DNA from: CAZCFB01 sp964511535
GTDB lineage: Bacteria; Myxococcota_A; Polyangia; GCA-2747355; CAZCFB01
Length of the DNA: 10,850 nucleotides
Direction: 5' to 3'
Assembly (NCBI GenBank): GCA_964511535.1
Contig: CAZEFW010000218.1
Coordinates: 1-10,850 of the forward strand
Position numbers and translations under genes: made by a program. Of this stretch, positions 1 through 5,583 are shown one piece after another (within the stretch, counting starts at the first letter, position 1; each line of letters begins with the position of its first letter). Below the pieces are notes generated by a model. That model was not told the DNA's origin. It made no database searches and saw only the letters and a list, made by a program, of their open reading frames with translations.

Positions 1-266
1 GGACAGTCCACGAGCTTGCGGGCCACGCGGACTTTCTGGCGAGCCGTTGGCAGGCGGTCTCCGGTGCGGTAGGAGAGCCAGTGGGCGCACGACACGAAGC
101 CCAGGTCGGCCCACCCCTCGCGCCGGTCCATCTCCGCGATGAGCAGCAGCAGGCGGCAGGTGGCGGCCTGGATGTGGGCGGACAGGATGGCGATCTCGTC
201 GGCCAGTCTGTCGGTTGAATCAGGAGACAGATTGGGCGCGTTCTCGAGGGATGTTTCGAGGGTCAT
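1..266 (-). CDS. DUF222 / HNH-endonuclease-type protein, N-terminal part (runs off window)
   Basis: Reading leftward from the ATG at 266 gives 88 codons with no stop before the window edge, so only the N-terminus is present. It begins MTLETSLENAPNLSPDSTDR and continues with helices carrying AHIQAATCRLLLLIAEMDRR, then EGWADLGFVSCAHWLSYRTG, then TARQKVRVARKLVDC. This order (Leu-rich helix, MDRREGW, G-x-x-S-x-x-HWL, then AR-x-x-VRVAR) is the signature of the DUF222 domain that precedes a C-terminal HNH nuclease in the 13E12-like repeat family. The HNH part would lie beyond position 1 and is not visible. The family is widespread, often multicopy, and its role is poorly defined. The start is chosen because it is the first ATG after a plausible promoter; no strong ribosome-binding site is seen. 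Family assignment is fairly secure; nuclease activity is inferred only. Confidence 0.8.
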   Translation of the reverse strand, partial: MTLETSLENAPNLSPDSTDRLADEIAILSAHIQAATCRLLLLIAEMDRREGWADLGFVSCAHWLSYRTGDRLPTARQKVRVARKLVDC

Positions 267-301
267 GGGCGGGCCTTTTTGTGATTTATTTCGGAAGCTT
301 A

Positions 302-329
302 AGCATAGTTCAGGGGCAGAAAAAGTCAA
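302..329 (-). promoter_or_regulatory. Probable sigma-70-type promoter of the DUF222 gene
   Basis: On the minus strand TTGACT (324-329) and TATGCT (302-307) are separated by 16 bp. They match the housekeeping consensus at 5 of 6 and 4 of 6 positions. A start near 295 would give a leader of about 30 nt to the ATG at 266. The surrounding DNA is unusually AT-rich for this window. Confidence 0.5.
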
Positions 330-349
330 CCTCCGCAGGTGTGAATATG

Positions 350-375
350 GCCTGAAAAGCCAGCTGTTTTCAGGC
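350..375 (-). terminator. Stem-loop after the esterase gene
   Basis: A perfect 9-bp inverted repeat, GCCTGAAAA / TTTTCAGGC, with an 8-nt loop begins about 30 nt past the esterase stop codon. The position suits a transcript 3' end between the esterase gene and the DUF222 promoter. There is no free U-run after the stem in the minus direction, so a classical intrinsic terminator is only possible. An operator role is an alternative. Confidence 0.4.
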
Positions 376-404
376 GTTGAGAGAAGGGGTAGGAGGCGGC
401 CTCG

Positions 405-1487
405 CTACAGGTGCTTGTGGAAGAACTCCGCCACCTTCGCGGCGTGCTCCAGGGTGAAGCCGCCGCCGTGGTTGGCTTCGGGTAGCACCTCGAGGGTGGA
501 GTCCACGCCCTTCTTCTTCAGCGCCCGGTGCAGCAGCCGGCTCTGCTCCACTGGCACCACCCGATCCTGCGCGCCATGCATGATGAGGAACGGCGGATCG
601 TCGGCGGTGATGTAGGTCAGCGGAGACGCGGCCGTGGCCCGGCGAGGGGCGCTGTCGAGGCTTGCGATATTCGGCAGGCTCAGCAGCAGCCGCACGGCCT
701 CGGCGTATTGTGGCCAGCGCTCCCACTCCTTCATGGCCAAAAAGTCGGTGGGCGGGTACCAGGCCACCACGGCCTGGACCCGTGAACCATCCACTGCCGC
801 GTTGGACGAACCCTCCAGGCGCGCCACGCCTCCGGTGGTGCCCAGCATGGCCGCCAGGTGTGCCCCGGCGGACATGCCCCACACCCCAACCCGCGCCGGA
901 TTCAGCCGGTGCCGCGCCCCCTCATCGCGGATCCATCGCGCCGCGGCCTTGACGTCGTGCAGCTGGGCCGGGAAGTGGGCCACGGTGCTCAGGGTGTAGT
1001 TGAAGCAGGCCGCAGCCAGGCCCCGGGCCAGCAGCCCATGCACCGGACAGATCTGCTTGTTGCCCGAGTGCCAGCCGCCGCCGTGAACGAACAGCACGAC
1101 CCGGTAGGGCCCCGGCTCCTGGCGCGGCAGGTACAGATCGAGCAGCAGCTCGCGCTGCCCCACGCGACGGTAGACGAGGTCAGGGATCAGGTGAAACAGC
1201 TCTGCCCCTGGCGCGGCCCGGTCCGGGCCCGGGGTCGCGAGGTCTGGCGGCGGCGGGGGAGGGGGCGCAACCGGGCGGTCCGAGCAGCGGCAGCCCGGCG
1301 AGCCCAACAGCAGCAGCAGGAAGAGTTGGCTAGCAGCCTGTCGCGCATAGATTAACGCTTCGCCAGGCTTGTCCTTGAAATCACTGGCTTTGTTGCTCGT
1401 CAGTTGCTTGCCGCCAGCAAGCGCCTTCCTCGCGCCGCGCCAGTGATTCCAATGACTTCGCCTGGCTCGATTCTCTATCCGCGACAC
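405..1487 (-). CDS. Secreted alpha/beta-hydrolase, BD-FAE / carboxylesterase-like
   Basis: A serine ester hydrolase that probably cleaves acyl or feruloyl-type esters outside the cytoplasm; the substrate is unknown. Residues are counted from the GTG at 1487 (360 aa). The oxyanion motif HGGGW is at 135-139, the nucleophile elbow GMSAG has Ser206, and the other triad members are Asp308 (HGAQDRV) and His340 (EANHGGG). These match the BD-FAE/esterase alpha/beta-hydrolase families. Before the catalytic domain come a Leu-rich stretch ending in GSPGC (Cys66) and a Pro7 linker, as in a lipoprotein signal and spacer. The start is unresolved. The frame is open upstream to an ATG at 1541, inside the neighbouring gene, and everything upstream of about 1330 lies in a palindromic element. 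An ATG at 1348 with basic residues (MRDRLLA) is one frame off the Leu-rich signal. I chose the GTG as a compromise. The catalytic call is confident, the N-terminus is not. Confidence 0.85.
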   Translation of the reverse strand: MSRIENRARRSHWNHWRGARKALAGGKQLTSNKASDFKDKPGEALIYARQAASQLFLLLLLGSPGCRCSDRPVAPPPPPPPDLATPGPDRAAPGAELFHLIPDLVYRRVGQRELLLDLYLPRQEPGPYRVVLFVHGGGWHSGNKQICPVHGLLARGLAAACFNYTLSTVAHFPAQLHDVKAAARWIRDEGARHRLNPARVGVWGMSAGAHLAAMLGTTGGVARLEGSSNAAVDGSRVQAVVAWYPPTDFLAMKEWERWPQYAEAVRLLLSLPNIASLDSAPRRATAASPLTYITADDPPFLIMHGAQDRVVPVEQSRLLHRALKKKGVDSTLEVLPEANHGGGFTLEHAAKVAEFFHKHL

Positions 1488-1495
1488 GCTCCTAG
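1330..1495. mobile_element. 166-bp MITE-like palindromic element with CTAG ends
   Basis: The left half (1330-1388) and the reverse complement of the right half (1439-1495) align over their whole length. Shared blocks are CTAG, AGC, TGTCGCG, ATAGA, GCCAGGC and AATCACTGGC, with scattered mismatches and a few gaps. The centre (1389-1438) holds a smaller hairpin, GCTTGC/GCAAGC (1406-1422). CTAG at both extremities (1330-1333 and 1492-1495) can be read as the outermost inverted-repeat bases or as a 4-bp target duplication. No transposase ORF is present, so if mobile it would be non-autonomous. The right end contains the TAG stop of the upstream gene; the left end abuts the esterase signal region. 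A large intergenic hairpin without mobility is the alternative. Confidence 0.5.
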
Positions 1496-2247
1496 GGAGC
1501 CAGATCCTTGATCTTTTCCACCAGGGTGTCACGGATGGCATCCACCTCGTCCAGGTCCACGAGCTCCTCGAAGACCGGGCGACCCGAGAGCTGGATCACA
1601 GTGGTGATCAGGTCATCCTGGGGGCGGTAGGACTCCACCGGGGCGTCCACCACCACGTAGGGCAGGTCGCCGCTGACCGGGGACGTGGCCACCGAGACCG
1701 GGAAGCGCAGGTCCTCGAGGATCTGTTTAATGCCCTCGGAGCGCTCCATCATCATGGCCAGGGTCACGCTGTTGAGGATCAGCTGCTTGGTCTCGTCCAT
1801 CTGGGGCTTTTCGCCAGCGAGCTTGGCCTTGATCAGGCTCGACAGCGTGTACGAGTAGTCGTAGGCCAGCACCCATCGCACCGGCGAGGAGATGGTGATG
1901 GTGTTGTCCGGGTCCCCGCCCACCTCGTACAGGTACTCCCACGGGTAGACCTCGAGCTTGTTCTTGATGGCGGGCAGCGGCTTGCGCAGCTTGTGCGGGA
2001 ACTTGAATGTGCTGCGGCAGAGCTTGACGAACTGCTCCTCCAGCTGGGCGTACGCCTTGGTGGCGCCTGGCACGCGCTCGCGCTGAAACCCCTCGAGGTT
2101 TTCGCCGAGGATCCGGTGCGCGGCCAGCAGCGGCGACATGGGCTGGATGTAAGCGCTGAGGGTCTGCTGCAGGAACTGCGCGATCTTCTGCGAGACCTCC
2201 CGCAAGGGGGCCATCTTGGGCAGTTCGATCTCTTTGACGCGGGTCAT
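1492..2247 (-). CDS. Uncharacterised 251-aa protein divergent from the sheath gene
   Basis: I do not recognise the family. The start is the ATG at 2247, preceded by GAGGA at good spacing; an in-frame ATG at 2289 lies on top of the promoter and is rejected. The protein has no signal peptide, membrane helix or cysteine cluster (a single Cys), so it is probably cytoplasmic. Residues 12-100 look helical and rich in Gln, Leu and Lys. A mixed region with PWEYLYEVG and ITISSPVRW follows (about 100-135). The C-terminal part has QLSGRPVFEELVDLDEVDAI and looks like a compact alpha/beta domain. It is divergently arranged with the fused sheath gene, with only 128 bp between the start codons. That makes a functional link to a contractile apparatus, as an accessory or chaperone, reasonable but unproven. 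The stop codon TAG falls inside the CTAG end of the palindromic element, so the native C-terminus may have been slightly altered. Confidence 0.8.
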   Translation of the reverse strand: MTRVKEIELPKMAPLREVSQKIAQFLQQTLSAYIQPMSPLLAAHRILGENLEGFQRERVPGATKAYAQLEEQFVKLCRSTFKFPHKLRKPLPAIKNKLEVYPWEYLYEVGGDPDNTITISSPVRWVLAYDYSYTLSSLIKAKLAGEKPQMDETKQLILNSVTLAMMMERSEGIKQILEDLRFPVSVATSPVSGDLPYVVVDAPVESYRPQDDLITTVIQLSGRPVFEELVDLDEVDAIRDTLVEKIKDLAP

Positions 2248-2280
2248 GTTTTGTCCTCGCCTAAGCCGGTTTTCTCTGTT

Positions 2281-2317
2281 TCTCTGCATTATATCGTCCG
2301 CCCGGGCATTGTCCTAA
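2281..2317 (-). promoter_or_regulatory. Promoter for the 251-aa gene
   Basis: On the minus strand a perfect TATAAT lies at 2288-2293, an AT-rich spot in GC-rich DNA. The -35 region is poor: TTAGGA at 18 bp spacing or AGGACA at 16 bp spacing, each 3 of 6. A start near 2281 would give a leader of about 34 nt. No equally good plus-strand promoter is seen in this 128-bp divergent region. The sheath gene may depend on an activator or on a different sigma factor. Confidence 0.5.
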
Positions 2318-2375
2318 AAACTGGATCCATCATGAGCTATCCTGCGGGGGCAAACTTCTGCCACGGAGGGAGGTC

Positions 2376-4259
2376 ATGACCCAGCCACCAGAGCTCAAGG
2401 GAGGGCTCGGCTTTTCATTCTCGGTGGGGGCGCCGCCCCCGATGGAGCAGCCGCCGTTGCGCCTGGTGGTGATGGGCGATTTCAGCGGGACGGGCAGCCC
2501 GGATCTCGGCCCGGTGGAGGTCACCGCCGAGGATCTGGAGCAGGTGTTCGTGGGGCTCTCCAGGGAGCTGGTGCTGGAGGTGCCCGATTATCCGGATGGG
2601 AGGCCCGACCGCACAACCTTCGTCAAGATACCGGTGGCCGGTCCGGGTGACTTCACCCCCGAGGCCGTGCTGCGGCACCTGCCCCGGATCGAGGCTCCTG
2701 CTCCCGCCCCTGCCCCCGCTCCCGCTCCCGCGCCTGAAGCAGCCTCGGCGGCCCCAAAGGACGGCGAGCAGGGCGACGCACTGGACCGGATCCTGGGCAT
2801 GGTGGACATGGGCGGCGGCGCGGCCGAGGTCCCACAGGACCAGGGCCAGCAGGCGGCCAAGTCCGCCGTGGGCGCGCTCATCAGCGGCGTGGTGGGCGCC
2901 GGCAAGGGCAGCCAGCCCGCGGCAGGGACCGCGGCGGCCCCCGCGTCGGGGGAAGCGGACGGTCCGCAAGCGCGGCTGCTCTGGGCCGTGATGCACCACC
3001 CCGCGTTCCAGCGCGCCGAGGCATCCTGGCGCGGGCTGCGCTTTCTGGTGCGCATGTGCAACTTCCGCAAGGGCGTGCAGCTGCAGCTCATCGACGTGCC
3101 GCGCGCCGACGCGGTGGCGGCGTTCGAGCGCCAGATCCATGAGCCGGAGATGGCGGGCACCCTGGATGTGACCCCGGCGCTGGTGGTGCTGGACTACCCG
3201 CTGGACGACCCGGATCGTGCCGGCCACCTGGAGCAGCTGCAGGCCATGGCCGAAAAGGCCGAAGAGATCCAGGTCATGCTGCTCGGCTCCATCGAGCTCG
3301 GCTTCCTCGGCCTGGAGGCGCCCGGCGACATCAACGGGCTGCGGCTGGTGTCGAGCCTGCTGGACGAGCCGCAGTACACCAAGTTTCGCGCCCTGCGCGA
3401 TCGGTCGTGCGCCCGCTGGATCGGCCTGACCGCGGGCCGCTTCCTGTTGCGGGCGCCCTACGCGGCAGGCACCCGGGGCGCCGGGGGAATGGCCGAGCCC
3501 ACCGCGGACAGCGCCAACCTGCTGTGGGGCTCGCCCGCCTACCTGGTGGCCGGGCTTGTGGCGCGCAGCCACGCCAGCGTGGGCTGGCCCACCGAGGTCA
3601 CCGGGGTGGACGCTGGCTCGGTGGATGACCTCCCGTACCAGCCCTTCGCCGGGCCGGGCGGGCGCCAGATGCACATCCCGCTGGAGGCCTTTGTCTCACA
3701 GCCGCTGGGCGAGGACCTGGCCCGCCAGGGGTTCATGGCGCTGACCTGTCAGCCCGAGGGCGACATCGCCTACCTGCTGCGGGCGTCGGTGCTCTTCCCG
3801 CCCGGGCGGTTCACCGAGCAGGGCGCCACCGAAAACGCGCGCCAGATGGCCAGCCTCGGCTACCAGCTGCTGGTGGCCCGGCTGGCCGACCAGCTGGGCC
3901 GGCACAAGGCCGCGCTGGTGTCGGGCAAGGGCGTCGAGGAGATCAAGGCATCGCTGGAGCAGTTCTTCCTGTCGCTGGTGGGCGGCACCGGCCAGGGCGC
4001 GGCCGCGGGGGTGCAGCTGGTGCGCCACGGCCAGCGCATGGTGGCCCAGATCAACGTGCGCATGGGCCGCGAGGTGATGAACGGGGTGGGGGGCCTGTGG
4101 GGGGGGCGGGTGTTGGGCGGGGGCTCGCACCCACGGGGGTACGCAACCCGAACACCCTGGCCGCCGCCCCCTCGGGGGTGGAGTCCGGCGCCACAACCCC
4201 TGTGTATCCTGGTCCACTGGCGCTTTTTTGTGAGTCGCGCAACGATCTGTAATGCTTGA
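2376..4259 (+). CDS. Fused TssB-TssC-like T6SS contractile sheath protein
   Basis: T6SS sheaths are normally built from two separate proteins, TssB (VipA) and TssC (VipB). Here both types lie in one 627-codon frame. Residues 28-104 are TssB-like: RLVVMGDFSG, then DFTPEAVLRHLP. A Pro-Ala linker (APAP repeats, about 107-127) and a low-complexity stretch follow to about 198. Residues 200-565 are TssC-like: LLWAVMHHPAFQRAEASWRG, ARWIGLTAGRFLLRAPYA, LLWGSPAYL, VGWPTEVTG, and ATENARQMASLGYQLLVARL. The start has a strong ribosome-binding site (GGAGGGAGG). After about residue 570 the protein becomes Gly/Pro/Trp-rich and unlike any sheath end. This tail follows G-runs and crosses a probable terminator, so it may be a frameshift product. 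No other T6SS gene (tssE, hcp, vgrG, clpV, tssK) is in the window. The sheath family is confident; function in secretion is inferred. Confidence 0.85.
   Translation: MTQPPELKGGLGFSFSVGAPPPMEQPPLRLVVMGDFSGTGSPDLGPVEVTAEDLEQVFVGLSRELVLEVPDYPDGRPDRTTFVKIPVAGPGDFTPEAVLRHLPRIEAPAPAPAPAPAPAPEAASAAPKDGEQGDALDRILGMVDMGGGAAEVPQDQGQQAAKSAVGALISGVVGAGKGSQPAAGTAAAPASGEADGPQARLLWAVMHHPAFQRAEASWRGLRFLVRMCNFRKGVQLQLIDVPRADAVAAFERQIHEPEMAGTLDVTPALVVLDYPLDDPDRAGHLEQLQAMAEKAEEIQVMLLGSIELGFLGLEAPGDINGLRLVSSLLDEPQYTKFRALRDRSCARWIGLTAGRFLLRAPYAAGTRGAGGMAEPTADSANLLWGSPAYLVAGLVARSHASVGWPTEVTGVDAGSVDDLPYQPFAGPGGRQMHIPLEAFVSQPLGEDLARQGFMALTCQPEGDIAYLLRASVLFPPGRFTEQGATENARQMASLGYQLLVARLADQLGRHKAALVSGKGVEEIKASLEQFFLSLVGGTGQGAAAGVQLVRHGQRMVAQINVRMGREVMNGVGGLWGGRVLGGGSHPRGYATRTPWPPPPRGWSPAPQPLCILVHWRFFVSRATICNA
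4187..4229 (+). terminator. Probable intrinsic terminator inside the 3' end of the sheath frame
   Basis: GCGCCA (4188-4193) pairs perfectly with TGGCGC (4218-4223), with a possible extra G-T pair outside, and a run of six T follows at once (4224-4229). The loop is about 24 nt. The position, inside the last 25 codons of the open frame, suggests that the functional gene originally ended upstream. Confidence 0.5.
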
Positions 4260-4266
4260 ACAGTCC

Positions 4267-4278
4267 GGCTGGCCAGCC
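4267..4278. promoter_or_regulatory. 12-bp perfect palindrome upstream of the LCP gene
   Basis: GGCTGGCCAGCC is a perfect palindrome centred about 38 bp before the LCP start codon, in a 51-bp gap. It could be an operator, but a GC-rich 12-mer palindrome may also occur by chance. Confidence 0.2.
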
Positions 4279-4310
4279 TTCATGGCCCCGGTCTTGCTCT
4301 TGATCGCCGT

Positions 4311-5447
4311 ATGCGCCGACTCGTCACCATATGCATCCTGCTCGCGGGCATGGGTTCCCTGGCCGCCGTGGGCAGCGCCGCCCTGACCTACAAGCCATTT
4401 TCCACCGCGCCGGACCTGGTGCCAGCGCCGGAGGCCGTGCGGCCCCGGCTCGGCCCGGGGCGGGCGGCGGGCATCGAGGTGCTGGACCAGGAATCCCTGC
4501 GGCCCTACATGGCGGCCATCACCCGCGGCGTCCCCACGCCGCCGCTGACCGAGACCGACAACTACCTGCTGGCGGGCATCGACTCGCGGCCCTGGGCCCA
4601 CGGGGGACGGACCGACGCGCTGCTGGTGCTGGTGATGCATCGCAAGAGCGGCCACGTGGGGCTGGTGAGCATCCCGCGGGACATGCTGGTGGTGGTGCCC
4701 GGCGAGGACCCGAACCGGATCAACACGGTCTACGCCAGCGGCGTGCGCGCCGGCGGCCCGGACGAGGGGGTGCGGCGGCTCAAGGGGGTGATCAGGCACA
4801 CCCTGGGGCTGGACATCGCGCAGGTGCTGTTCGTGGATCACGCCGGGTTCGAGGGCGTGGTGGACCAGCTGGGCGGCGTGTCGGTGCAGGTGATCTGCCC
4901 GATCCACGACCGGTTCATCGACCCGCGCGGGCCCGGCGGCAAGCTGGAGCTGAAGCTGGACACGGGCGTCCACCACATGGACGGCCGCACCGTGCTGATG
5001 TTCGTGCGCTCGCGCCACGGCCGCGGCCTGGCCGACCGGGCGCGGCGCCAGCAGGGGGTGCTGATGGCCCTGCGCGAGCGCGCGCGGGCGCTGGGGGCGC
5101 GGCGGATCCGGGCGCTGATCCCCGCAGTGCAAAAGACCCTGTTCACCGACATGCAGGCGGGCCAGATCCTGCGGCTGCTGGGCAGGGCCGGCAAGGTCAA
5201 GCCGGAGCATATCCACGGCCTGTCCATCGGGCGCAAGCAGGCCAAACCGGTGACCATGGCCGACGGCAAGTGGGTCATGATCCCCGACGCCGACGCCATC
5301 AGCGCGGCCCTCTCCGGGCTGTTCGCCTCCGGCCCGCCTGGACACCGCGACCCGCAGACCTGCCCCGAGATGGACGCCGCGTTCAAGGCCAGGGCGGAGC
5401 ACGCGGCGAAGAAAGGCAAGGGTCGGCGGAAGGCGCGCAAGAACTGA
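4311..5447 (+). CDS. LytR-CpsA-Psr (LCP) family phosphotransferase
   Basis: LCP enzymes move undecaprenyl-phosphate-linked glycopolymers onto cell-wall or surface acceptors from outside the membrane. The N-terminus (MRRLVTICILLAGMGSLAAV) is a short basic segment plus one helix, so it is an anchored periplasmic enzyme. Family motifs appear in order: NYLLAGIDSR (84-93), RTDALLVL (100-107), SIPRDM (120-125), RINTVYASG (136-144), FVDHAGFEGVVDQLGGVSV (174-192), and GVHHMDGRTVLMFVRSRHG (219-237), then ADRARRQQ (241-248). The Asp and Arg residues that bind pyrophosphate and metal are all present (Asp91, Arg100, Asp102, Arg123, Asp124, Arg233, Arg235, Arg246). In Gram-negative bacteria the acceptor is unclear; a polysaccharide anchoring role is inferred. 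The C-terminus is Lys/Arg-rich. A coding-like stretch in another frame follows directly (5441-5509). The ribosome-binding site is weak. Confidence 0.9.
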   Translation: MRRLVTICILLAGMGSLAAVGSAALTYKPFSTAPDLVPAPEAVRPRLGPGRAAGIEVLDQESLRPYMAAITRGVPTPPLTETDNYLLAGIDSRPWAHGGRTDALLVLVMHRKSGHVGLVSIPRDMLVVVPGEDPNRINTVYASGVRAGGPDEGVRRLKGVIRHTLGLDIAQVLFVDHAGFEGVVDQLGGVSVQVICPIHDRFIDPRGPGGKLELKLDTGVHHMDGRTVLMFVRSRHGRGLADRARRQQGVLMALRERARALGARRIRALIPAVQKTLFTDMQAGQILRLLGRAGKVKPEHIHGLSIGRKQAKPVTMADGKWVMIPDADAISAALSGLFASGPPGHRDPQTCPEMDAAFKARAEHAAKKGKGRRKARKN

Positions 5448-5509
5448 CCTGCCGCCACAACGTGGGGCTGAAGTACGGCTGGTCGCGCTACATGGACGTC
5501 TGCGAGTAG
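5441..5509 (+). pseudogene. Coding-like fragment overlapping the LCP stop
   Basis: One base out of phase with the LCP frame, codons 5441-5506 read ELTCRHNVGLKYGW then SRYMDVCE and stop at TAG 5507. From CGC at 5453 to the stop all 18 sense codons end in G or C, while second positions are only about 39% GC; that three-position pattern is typical of real coding sequence here. No start codon with a ribosome-binding site is visible. Either the LCP protein had this C-terminal extension and a one-base deletion cut it off, or it is the remnant of another gene. Confidence 0.4.
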
Positions 5510-5527
5510 AGGGGGACAGCTGAACGG

Positions 5528-5583
5528 ATCCCCGCACCCCGGCAACCGAGTATTGTAGGATCGCTTCATGGGGTGCCGGGGAT
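5528..5583 (+). promoter_or_regulatory. Hairpin over the start of the FG-GAP lipoprotein gene, with five-codon leader ORF
   Basis: ATCCCCG and CACCCC (5528-5540) pair with GGGGTG and CGGGGAT (5570-5583): 13 bp with one bulged C at 5576 and a 29-nt loop. The right arm holds the first two bases of the ATG at 5582 and an in-frame GTG at 5573. The loop contains GTAGGA (5555-5560), at ribosome-binding distance from an ATG at 5568. That ATG opens MGCRG, whose stop TGA overlaps the lipoprotein ATG as ATGA. This layout would let translation of the mini-ORF open the hairpin and couple to the main gene. It could also be only an unusual terminator, though no U-run follows. Confidence 0.4.

Noticed and set aside
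1351..1471. The palindrome between the esterase and the 251-aa gene as an integron attC site
   Set aside because: No GTTRRRY / RYYYAAC core pair is found at the ends, and the arms are much longer than attC arms normally are; there is no integrase or cassette context.
4331..5509. 392-codon plus-strand frame overlapping the LCP gene
   Set aside because: It is a shifted frame of a clear LCP enzyme, with Gly/Ala/Arg-rich translation; only its last 22 codons look coding and are reported separately.
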